The notes below the pieces were generated by a model. The model was not told the origin of the DNA, made no database searches, and saw only the letters and a list, made by a program, of their open reading frames with translations. A DNA stretch of 64,000 nt from Micropterix aruncella (Eukaryota; Arthropoda; Insecta; Lepidoptera; Micropterigidae), in the NCBI GenBank assembly GCA_944548615.1, contig OX155952.1, positions 38,143,850 through 38,207,849 of the forward strand, read 5' to 3'. A program made the translations under genes and the position numbers. This document shows positions 55,422 through 64,000 of the stretch, piece after piece (the first letter of the stretch is position 1; each line of letters starts with the position of its first letter).

Positions 55422-56550
55422 GAGTAGCCTATTATCAAAGACGGACAAACACCAAAAAATCTAAAAATGAGTTAAGCACGGTTTTCGACTCGTATGGGCG
55501 AGCTTTATCGTGTGTAAAATGTTCGCTATCAAAAACAACCCTGTGATATAGAAAACAGGCCTCAAAAGTTGAGGTTGCTTTCAAAACCGGACATTTTTAC
55601 GGAATTTCTCTATCAAAAGCGGCCAAAGACCATCCAGGCGCGTCTCAGCCAATCCCAGCCCTTCTGGGGAGTCACGTGACCTGCGCGTCATTGCATCATG
55701 GCGGACAATCACTCAGTAAATACGGCGTGCGCTTCTTAATATCAAATACAAAAAATGCAAAAAATGCAAGCGATTCTTATCATCAAAATCTGCTAAAAGA
55801 AACAATGTCGTGCTAATCGCTGGTGAGCTTGCTTACAATATGAACTCTGGTGGGGCAAAAATTTGTTCAAAGAAAGACAAGTCAGCAAGTCAGATCAACC
55901 CAAAACGAATCGATCTTGGAGTTCCTGCAAACGCACTGAAGGCTAGGGATGTGAAGAATCTTTTACAAAAGCACTACGGCGACAACTGGGCCAGCATTCC
56001 TTCTCTACAATACTATAAAACTGTCCTCCTGTCCACAACAGCTGATGAAGAAGGCGACTGCGAGTGTGTCGCTGACCCAGATTGCGATTATAATGGTTGC
56101 CTTGATGTCTTGTGCTGATGATTGTTAGGGTTATTAGATTGTGTTACCTACCTAAAACCTCCAAAAGGTTTTCTTTTGGCTGCAGAAACTCATAACTGTT
56201 TACGATTAGGACAATAAACGTAATTTTGTAGATAAAAACATTGTTTTTCATCTCCCCTGGAAGGTAGGCTTTGGCTTCATAACCGGACATAAGCAGAAGA
56301 CTCGGCTTCAAAAGCGGACAAAAACCAATCTTGTATTCAAAACCGGACATCAAGGACCTTCTCAGCCTTCTTGTACCTTTATTTGAAAGGTTGCTGACTT
56401 GAAACTTTGCAAAACTTATTTTTAAACAAAGTTAAATAGGTACCACAAGAAAGAATGGCAAAAATCGGTCCCAATTTCGAGCTACAGAAAATCCTCTGTC
56501 CTGAAAATTTTGCTAATTGGTGTTTGTCCGTCTTTGATAATTGGCTACTC
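55422..56550 (+). mobile_element. DNA transposon with TIRs and repeated subterminal motifs, superfamily unassigned
   Basis: Left end GAGTAGCCTATTATCAAAGA (continuing CGGACAAACACC) is mirrored at 56513-56550 with one mismatch over about 33 bp. A motif of the form T(T/A)TCAAAANCGGACA is repeated at both ends: about 55432, 55579 and 55610 on the left, about 56275, 56305 and 56338 on the right, besides the TIR itself. Such arrays usually bind transposase. The target duplication could not be fixed. Between them is a short frame (55810-56118). Confidence 0.65.
55810..56118 (+). CDS. Unrecognised protein fragment in the subterminal-motif transposon
   Basis: An open frame that can be followed upstream of 55810 without a good ATG; an earlier ATG at 55698 (MADNHSVNTACAS) in another phase stops after 13 codons. 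The readable part has a Lys/Cys-rich start (KKCKKCK just upstream), a middle RIDLGVPANALKARDVKNLL and an acidic, cysteine-rich end (GDCECVADPDCDYNGCLDVL then C and stop). I recognise no family. Position suggests a remnant of the element's own transposase or accessory protein after internal deletion. Confidence 0.4.
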   Translation: MLIAGELAYNMNSGGAKICSKKDKSASQINPKRIDLGVPANALKARDVKNLLQKHYGDNWASIPSLQYYKTVLLSTTADEEGDCECVADPDCDYNGCLDVLC

Positions 56551-57002
56551 AAGTATTACAGAGAAAGTATTAACAGTATTACAGATTACAGAGAATAGTA
56601 TTAACAGTATTACAGAGAAAACACATTAAAAAATAAAGTATACAGATTTACAACAGATAAAATTGGTTACGGATTTGAATAAAATTACATAAATTACGCT
56701 TAAAAAACTAGTTAATAAATTTAAAGTACCTTCAATTTTAGTACTACATAAGAGGCTAGTGTTTAGGGTGTGTCCGTGTGTTTGTGGGAGTGTGTTGAGC
56801 ATGTGGCTGTGGAGTATGAGCGAATGTGATATTAATAATATCGTATATAAAATATATTTATAGTAATATTATTTAATAAAAATAGCTAAAACGAATAGTC
56901 AGTTTATTGTATCGGGTAGGGTTTGATTTACGAAGTATTTGTAATGGAAAGTAATTATGGAATTATTAAAAATATTAATACCATTTAAATGGGTATCTAT
57001 AC
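56551..57002. other. Unassigned AT-rich sequence
   Basis: A GAGAA-rich local duplication (CAGTATTACAGA repeated at 56574-56615) adjoins the transposon; nothing else was seen. Confidence 0.45.
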
Positions 57003-57115
57003 GGTGGACTGTTTTCGTCCCAAGTCTTCTACACTCACCTCACGGGAGACAGAACGATCTAATATCGTTTAAACTTCCTGTGGTGACGGGTTCGCCGTTA
57101 TAGTTGGCAGCTCTA
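57003..57115 (+). repeat. R660 repeat family, extreme 3' fragment
   Basis: Only the last ~110 bp are present: CCCAAGTCTTCTACACTCAC, then the AACGATCTAATATCGTT hairpin, then TGACGGGTTCGCCGTTATAG. Severe 5' truncation with the 3' module kept. Confidence 0.65.
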
Positions 57116-57689
57116 GTTGCTAGATAGCGATTTTAACGACTGATCCGCAAATAAACGACCGGATTACATACTCTCGAAATATGGGGGCATAAAGCGTAGC
57201 TGATTCCTGTTTTTAATTAAAGGCAGACTATGGGACTCGTTCGAAGATCCGGAATTAAAAGCGACAAATTTAATTTTCTTTGTGCTCACTGACCCGCGCG
57301 GGGTAGATTGAATCTTTTTGCAATCTGTTCGATTTTCCCATTAGGGTCGCGGCTTTAAAAAGTAATTTTTCACGAAAGTTTCCTCACTTTATTCCCGCCT
57401 TTCGCGGCCCGGCAGGAAGGAGGATGGAATCATAGATTACACAAGACGCGTTTGACAATGCAATAGATATGACAATGCTTTGAATTCGACTAATTAGAAA
57501 CCCCCCTATGCAACGCGGCATTATAAATAAAATAAAAAATAAAATACAAACGGAGCTGCCATGGAATTCACCGACCGAAATCGGGCACATTATATACAAT
57601 TATTACACTTCTGGGAGGTGAACGGTGGATTCCGGACTAACGACCGGCTGTGGTAGGTTTAGGACAGCTGTCTTGCCACATGTGTGCGT
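57116..57689. other. Unassigned sequence
   Basis: GC-richer patches at 57240-57350 and 57385-57430 but no recognised gene or repeat. Confidence 0.4.
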
Positions 57690-58238
57690 TCACCTTACCA
57701 CCCATTCACTCCCCCTTCGAAGTAATAAAATTTGAGATGCGGAAATCGCGGTTTTAGATATTTTTTCTAGAAAGGATTTGATTATTTTCTTGGAGAGACC
57801 AAGATCTTTTAAAAGGTGAAACAAAGATTTAACTGGCAGGCCACGAGCGCCAACTTCCACCGCGTGAAGGTGAACAGTGAAGCCGTTCCGGGTGACGGCA
57901 TTTGTGAGATCATGGTATTTATTTAATTTGTACTCGTCTTTTGGGATATTTGATTCCCATGGAACAATTAATTCTATGATAAGGGCCATCTTCCGAGATA
58001 GAGAGTAAAGAGTTATATCTGGACGCAGGGCTGTGCATCCGAGACTTTCAGGGAATGTATACTGCTTAGAGACCGAATCGACCTCCATAATCCAATCTGA
58101 AGCTTTCTCGATTATTGAGAAAGGCTTTGCAGTGAAATGTTTTTTGCCTTTAGAGCCATCCTGCACATTTGATTCTTTTGAACGTAAAAAAATCGAATGT
58201 TGGGTTTTGTAGCGTGCTGCATTGCTACATTTTTTCAA
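57690..58238 (-). pseudogene. Retroelement C-terminal domain with PD-(D/E)XK-like nuclease motif
   Basis: A 182-codon frame without a proper ATG, so probably the 3' end of a longer coding region. Core block: RPDITLYSLSRKMALIIELI then VPWE, YHDL, and VEVGARGLPVKSLFHLLKDL, ending SASQILLLRRGSEWVV. The RPD...ELTVPWE arrangement with VEVGxRG is a pattern I know from the C-terminus of a large group of animal RT-related proteins, where it looks like a restriction-type nuclease: Asp of RPD, then Glu and the following residues of the ELxVPWE strand. Frame intact over this domain; the RT part is absent. Confidence 0.55.
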
Positions 58239-58323
58239 TTAGTTATTATAGTGACCGACAGAGGACGACGCGACATGGCGGCGCTTGAGCTGAGCGATGA
58301 TAGACAATACTCATCTAAAGGTT

Positions 58324-58634
58324 TCTCTAGACGATTAAGCATGCTTGTCAAGCTTCGCGTCGCGGGCTGGGAAGGGATCATAAACCGCAGGAAATATGCA
58401 TATATATATATTTTATATTTACCAAAAATGCCTAATTTTTAAAAATGCGAGGGAGTCACGTCATTCATCAATCAATTACGTCTAATTAACATGACTTCCT
58501 GGTATAAAACTACAAAATTAGGCATTTTAGGTAAATATTTTTTTTTTATATTTACATATTTCCTGCGGTTTACGATCTCCTCCCAGCCCGCGACGCGAAG
58601 CTTGACAAGCATGCTTAATCGTCTAACTAGAGAG
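58324..58634. repeat. Long inverted repeat, ~117-bp arms, 73-bp loop
   Basis: Left arm 58324-58440 (ACGATTAAGCATGCTTGTCA, then AGCTTCGCGTCGCGGGCTGG) is complementary to 58514-58634 with few mismatches and small indels in the A/T run. It could be a TIR-type MITE or a fold-back element; no clear target duplication. Confidence 0.75.
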
Positions 58635-58829
58635 CTCAAGACCTTGTCAAAAAAGGGCGAATTCGCCGCGAATTGTTACGCGCGTATTCATTCATACGCT
58701 CGTAGACGAGGTACTAGACGCGTACACAAGAAATGTGCGAGTGTGAAACTTGCGAGGTCAACATGATTTCACAGATCGGAAAAACTGCTGGGGTGAATGA
58801 CCATTTCACTCTCTTATAACCATGTTTAA

Positions 58830-59285
58830 CCCTTTAAGGACCATGGGATATATGTGTCCCATAACTTCAACTATCATTTTATAATTTATAAATTATATTT
58901 TTTCCATATTCTTCATCTGATTCCTAATAGTAGCAAAAAAAAATAATATCGTTCAAAAATATACCGTATTGCAAAGTATCGCAAATAAGCAACGAACTCT
59001 GATGATTTTAAATAAATAAATAAAATATTTGTGGCGACGTTTTGTTTTTTTTCCTTAAAGGACGTTTTTGATAGGTATGATTTCTTAGTTAAATAATAAA
59101 ATTATCAAATTTTACAAAAAATCCGTAACTCTTTTGTAATGTGCATCTTAATGGACAACAGGGACATACATATATGTCCCACCAATTAATATATAATCTA
59201 TTGAACCAATTGAACATCGCCCTTTAACAAATTAACGTATCAAAAATGTCCATACTCTACAGCAAAGCTTATGGTCCTCAAAGGG
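58830..59285. mobile_element. piggyBac-like MITE, CCCTTTAAGGACCAT family (456 bp)
   Basis: TTAA at 58826-58829 and 59286-59289. Termini CCCTTTAAGGACCATGGG / CTTATGGTCCTCAAAGGG pair over about 18 bp. The words TGTCCCA and GGGACA occur near the left end and again inside (59160-59180). No ORF. Confidence 0.8.
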
Positions 59286-59289
59286 TTAA

Positions 59290-60186
59290 AGTCGACCGAT
59301 TAGACAAATAACCAGTTTGATTTTGTAGCTTTGTTCAAGGATTTGAAAGATTTATCAGGGGATTACAGATCGTCAACCACTAAAGTTACAATACGAGTAT
59401 AATCAAAATATAAAAGGAGGAAGAAAGGGACATTTATTTAGCAGATCGTTTTTTGGCGATTGTTTTATTTATTTGATTATTAAAACGGCTTGTTACCGGA
59501 ATTCGCAGCCCCTATTTTGAATTAAACGTCCATATTTTTTTTTCCTTTTTTCAAATCTACGCGGGCTCAAACCATTCCTTTGAAAATTGACGGAAAATTA
59601 GTAGATCGATTTCGTCCAAAGTCGTTGCGACTCATTCTAGGGCGGACAAGGTGACAACAGCCATTGTAACATCCTGACATCCAGGTGATATCCTAGGTTG
59701 TCGGACACGCCCACAGCAATTTGTGACAAACGGACCCACATACAAATGGACAATTTTGAAAAGTTCATGTTGAGTGCGTTTTCCGGTACCATTCGAAGCG
59801 TAAGACGATTCATGAAGTTGCATATTTTGGAATTGTTTTTTACGACTGCAGTGTCGGATTTTGTGACCATATACAGTAATCGTAATGATAAATCTTGGAG
59901 ATTAGGTAATGCATAGCGACCTTTACATACTCATTCGTGTCGCGTCTATTAGCAATAAACCCAACTCTTAAGCTAATCTGTGATGGACGTGTGACGGAGT
60001 GGGGGACTGAACTACCGAGCGAATTATGCACGACAAATTTGCCCCGGGACGCTCCTCCGAGGGAGGCCTAAAAAGCACCTTCTCCTTAACAAGGTCGAAA
60101 GTGACGCATTAGCATCCCCGGATTAAGAAACAAGCTAAAGGTGGAGTAACGAAAACGTTTTTGCTCCCTCTGCCTTCCGGACGCCG
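59290..60186. other. Unassigned sequence
   Basis: The region 59630-59920 and the GC-richer 60030-60180 have short frames only. No domain or repeat partner was found. Confidence 0.4.
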
Positions 60187-60743
60187 AATTTATTTATTTA
60201 TTTATTTAGTAGTAACACATCTAGTAAAACGTTAATGTCATATTTGATTAAGATGTTAGCAAGAAATTGATGCGACATTATTTTTATGATTGACACAGTC
60301 GCCTAACTAGGCCTAGGCCTGTTCTAAGGCAGACTTTTAATGATGATATTAAGTGTGCACTGTCAACTTAATCTATAGTTAGTACTTATTTTTAAATCGA
60401 CAAATATAAAACTACAAATAGTTACGTATATACAAATATGGATAGATACTTATATACATCTATTGATAAAATATATATCCATATATGCACACATACACAT
60501 ACATATATTTATACGAAAATAATAATAAAACCAAAATAAATAAAGTAAAAACTAAAATAATATACATATATAAATCAATTACATATTGATATGACGATCA
60601 CATACCTATAATAGTCATTTAAAATTATCATGGAAAAACTAAATACTAAGTACTAAATACTATCATTCAAAATACAACAGTCAACATATTCCCTAAACCG
60701 TCCCTACCCACCTCCAACAACCAATCCGTTAGAGATTTTTTAA

Positions 60744-61049
60744 CCCCTTGAGTATGATACGACCAAATCTGGTTCTGAAACAATTATCCGTTGAGTATGA
60801 TACGACCAGATCTGGTTCCGCGTTTTTTTCACTTCTTTAACGTTCTCATATTTATTCATAATTATCTAATTGTTTTACAAAATGATATTTCAATATTCTA
60901 TATTCGAAATTTCAATGCAATCATTGTGCAGTTGTTCTTTTTATAATTGGTGTAGTAGTTTCGTAGTTATAGTACTTTAAGGTCGATGTCGCCGAAAATC
61001 CTGCAAAAGAGACAGATGCATCCATGAAAATACCCATTTACTCCAAGGG
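60744..61049 (+). mobile_element. piggyBac-like MITE, CCCGTTGAG family, copy 3, in a LINE frame
   Basis: TTAA at 60740-60743 and 61050-61053; ends CCCCTTGAG and CTCCAAGGG. Same body as 16392-16703. The sequence across the empty site reads through as LINE coding sequence. Confidence 0.85.
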
Positions 61050-62260
61050 TTAAAAGTGGATGTGTTCTCACTACTTTTAATTGCGTCGGGAAGACTGTTA
61101 TACATTCTAGGGCCAATGAACGTGAAATGGCGCTGGCCAAATGTTGTGTAAGATCTTGGCACCATCATATCACCAGTTCTTGTTGCTCTCGTCTTTCCAG
61201 CTCGTTGATTATAAGGTGTCATTTTATTTTTAGTATATATTAGGGCCATGCGAACATAAAGCTGTCTTACATCCAAAACCTCGGACTGGATGTAAAGAGT
61301 GTCTGACGGAAATCGATACGGTTTACGTGCGATTATTTTTAAAATACATTTTTGCGCTACTTCTAGAGGGTGTAGAGTGGACCTTGTACAACCGCCCCAT
61401 CCTATAATACCATAGCATAGTATTGACTGACACAATGCATAGTAGGTGTTTTTCAGTGTTCTCGGGTCCACAATATCTCTTATTTCCCTGAATATACATG
61501 CGAGTTTGCGCACCTTCATCGCCAGCTTATCAATATGTGGTTGCCAACGCATCTTATTGTCGATCGTTATACCCAGGTATTGTACCTGTTGTGCTCTTTC
61601 TAGAGTAGTGCAGTTGCAATGCTGAGTATTTCTGTCGCAGTCATGAATGGTCAGTCTATGGTTTAAATGTGGTTGGCCTTTACTATTGTTGCTGAACGTA
61701 AGGTACTTAGTTTTATGTATGTTCAGGCTAAGTAGAGAATTGTCTAACCATTCATGTACTTCATTAATACCCTCATTGGCCACGGAGAATGTTTCATTCC
61801 AGTTATAGCCCTCAAAAATAACGACCGTATCATCGGCGAAGGAAATTGTTTTGCCGACTAGATTGGAGAGTTTGTTGATGTAAATAAGAAATAAAATGGG
61901 CCCGAGAACAGTGCCTTGAGGGACACCATACTGGAGGTATTCTGGCTTACTGTGTGTATTGTTAACGGTAATAATTTGTTTCCTATTTGTCAAATAGCTT
62001 GTAAACCAATCCAGAGTGATACCCCTAAATCCCACATTCCCTAACCTCTGAAGCAGTTTGTCGTGTGAAACAGTATCGAATGCCTTCGCTAGATCTAGGA
62101 AAATAGCTAAACATTTTTTCCTCTTATCCACATTATCATAAATTACACTTGTTACCTCTGCAATAGCATCAGTAGTGCCCATACCCTCTCTAAATCCAAA
62201 TTGATTTTTTGATAGAATATTGTTTTCTTGCAGGTATTTCGAAAGACGCTTTTTAACCAC
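60977..62260 (-). pseudogene. LINE reverse transcriptase (palm to C-terminus), C-terminal end replaced by MITE sequence
   Basis: Open from at least 62310 (frame continues upstream of any ATG, KIIEKVVKKRLSKYLQ) with the RT motifs in order: NQFGFREGMGTTDAIAE, FLDLAKAFDTVSHDKLL, QYGVPQGTVLGPILFLIYIN, the catalytic SFADDTVVIF, LNIHKTKYLTF and the thumb block VQYLGITIDNKMRWQPHIDKL (numbering irrelevant because the 5' end is missing). After the FGQRHFTFIGPRMYNSLPDA block the frame enters the MITE at 61049 and gains 22 or so unrelated residues to the stop. Beyond the MITE the original frame resumes at 60739 and ends within about 80 bp. CR1/Jockey-like; clade not certain. Confidence 0.85.
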
Positions 62261-62330
62261 TTTCTCTATGATTTTAGATAGAGTGTCAAGCGCCGTAAAG
62301 TCTAATTTACATTTTCTTAAGTAGCAACTG

Positions 62331-63639
62331 TACGTGTTAAGTGATTATTAAAATCAACGTTGTAATGGTTACACTATTGAGTGATAAGAGGGAGTACGAA
62401 CTAAATTGATTAAAATCACAGTGTATTTTTTTGTTAGCATCTTCCCCCGTACACCCCCGTACTTCCCGCACTCGCAGCGTCGCAATCATCTACGATATAG
62501 CTGTTTTGTATACTCTGAACAGATGTGAAGGAATGCTGCATCCAGTATTAATCATATTCGGAAATATTTGTGTTTTATTGTTTGCAGATAGTGCACTTCT
62601 CATAAATGTATCCGATTTTGCTCTAGTTGGCCCAATTATAGTCGATATCTATAGAATAATAGGATAGAATAACTTTATTGTGTTATCAAAACTTTACTTA
62701 ATTAATATTACACACATAAAAAGACAATTTATGCACAAATGGCAGAATCTAAATATCTCATTACATTTATATTTTGTCATTCCCACTGTTCTATAAAATT
62801 CATTTGGATCCTCATTAATCAGTTCCTGGAAAAATTTATCACTAGCTCCTTACAGAAATTTTCAATGTACCTATACATTTTCTTTGCACTAATCTCCTGG
62901 GTATTCGATTTCAACTAATAATTCTGTGGCGAACCGGTAAAAGAGCTAAGTCATGAAAACGTGTTTCGGAGATATCACAAAAACAAAGTTTGGAAATTCG
63001 GGATAAATGGGAGATTCAATAAAATCAATGAAACTCCTAAACGTAATTTTCTTTATTTAACAGAGATCTCTTGTATGGCACAAATGGGTTACTTTTTTTA
63101 AATAAATAAAGTTATAAAAATATTTCTTAAATAAGGAGACTCCAAATGAGACTCAAATCCATTTAAACCAGTAAATTCTATACAGTTTGAATATTCAACA
63201 AAATATAGAGAGCTCCCCGAAGAATCTAAATATTATGATTATCAAAAAATACTACAAACTTTTAATGTGCAAATTGACCTTTTACCCAATTTCATATTTC
63301 GCTTTCTAAAGCGAATATGACGCCTGTATACAAAAATACATATGAGTTTTCCCTCTAACGAATGGAATATCAAAATCAATTTGCCCAAAATGTGGATTTA
63401 GCTCCCTTTTCCCATTCACCAAAGAATTCATGTTCGATTTCTAATGCGATGTTTGAGACTATCTTTTAAAAATATTTCGTAATTCTAACCGTTGTTCTCC
63501 TTTCATTTTAAAATGAAATAAAAAATCTCTTTATGGCACAATAAAGCATTTACGGTAAAACGGTGGATTTATTGCTACATAAACAATATCTCCCAGTCAA
63601 CCAGCAGGTTGATGTGAAAATGAGAGTAGGCAAAATTGA
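62331..63639. other. Unassigned AT-rich sequence
   Basis: Around 62660 the words GGATAGAATAACTTTATTGT resemble a LINE 3' end on the minus strand (ATTCTATCC-type tail), but no coding part follows. Otherwise nothing was recognised. Confidence 0.4.
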
Positions 63640-63835
63640 AGTACTATAAGATACAGAAGGAAAACATCATTTGGACAAAGACATTACTCTTTCATTGCGC
63701 CGAGATTTTACAATCTGATCAATATGGAAATAAAAATGAACTTGACATTTAGGGAATTCAAAAATAAACTAAAGAAATGGTTATCGAATCATGACAGACT
63801 AACCATACATCAAATGTTAGAAATAATAGTATAAT
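63640..63835 (+). pseudogene. LINE ORF2 C-terminal fragment
   Basis: Plus-strand text KTSFGQRHYSFIAPRFYNLI then LTFREFKNKLKKWLSNHDRL and a stop at 63831-63833. It corresponds to FGQRHFTFIGPRMYNSLPDA in the LINE at 60977, so the same or a sister family, present only as its last 60 or so codons. Confidence 0.65.
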
Positions 63836-64000
63836 AAAACTTAGGTGCACAAATTATTAACATATTTTTAAACATATATGTTAAGTATATTTTAACATTG
63901 AACTAACTACCAAAAATTATTTGACTTTGACAATGAAGTATACTTTTTAGACTAGGTAATTTTATGTTAATAAATATTAATGACCGTTTCTTCCTTTTCT

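Larger units (their letters stand above)
60187..62330 (-). mobile_element. 5'-truncated LINE, split by a piggyBac-like MITE
   Basis: Minus-strand non-LTR retrotransposon: RT and C-terminus from about 62330 to 61054, the last part of the frame and 3' UTR from 60739 down to a TAAATAAATAAATAAATT tail at 60187-60210. The MITE at 60744-61049 separates the two. The endonuclease is lost through 5' truncation. Confidence 0.78.

Overview
The window reads as an AT-rich, transposon-saturated stretch of an insect nuclear genome, most likely a moth or butterfly. I infer Lepidoptera from the mix of very short Helitrons (5' TC, 3' CTAG), TTAA-flanked piggyBac-like MITEs, Harbinger and mariner pieces, and RTE-, CR1- and Jockey-like LINE fragments whose sequences resemble familiar lepidopteran repeats. 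This comes from reading, not from a database search. I found no convincing host protein-coding gene, rRNA or tRNA; every recognisable coding stretch belongs to a mobile element.

Layout. 1-2.2 kb: a three-level nest (LINE tail inside a long-TIR element inside a MITE), then two Helitrons joined tail to tail as a 223-bp-arm palindrome. 3-5.3 kb: a 118-bp tandem repeat and a tandem duplication carrying a MITE. 5.6-15 kb: a cluster of an unclassified ~660-bp repeat (called R660 here), a 323-bp TIR element, and a mariner truncated at a snap-back palindrome. 16-26 kb: MITEs, a Harbinger element with an intron-containing transposase fragment, LINE debris, a broken Tc1/mariner transposase and more R660. 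27.2-37.7 kb: one LTR retrotransposon with two 3,014-bp LTRs, a TTAT target duplication and only a protease ORF. 40-44.5 kb: a hairpin piggyBac-like MITE and a LINE with intact ORF1, almost no ORF2, and 240-bp flanking direct repeats. 45.3-49.2 kb: a copia element with apparently identical 177-bp LTRs, 5-bp TSD, tRNA-iMet primer site and a 993-aa Gag-PR-RT-RNaseH frame that lacks integrase. 49.2-57.1 kb: R660 copies, an RTE fragment, a Helitron, and a TIR element with subterminal motif repeats. 57.7-64 kb: a nuclease-like retroelement fragment, long inverted repeats, piggyBac-like MITEs and a LINE reverse transcriptase whose C-terminus is split by a MITE.

Two themes stand out. First, R660 has at least ten copies in 64 kb, 10-15 bp target duplications, 5'-truncated copies and a conserved two-hairpin 3' end, but no poly-A and no family I recognise. 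Second, several elements look young yet lack core enzymes (copia without integrase, LTR element without gag or RT, LINE without ORF2), which suggests mobilisation in trans. Boundaries given without a TSD or TIR are approximate by about 10-50 bp.
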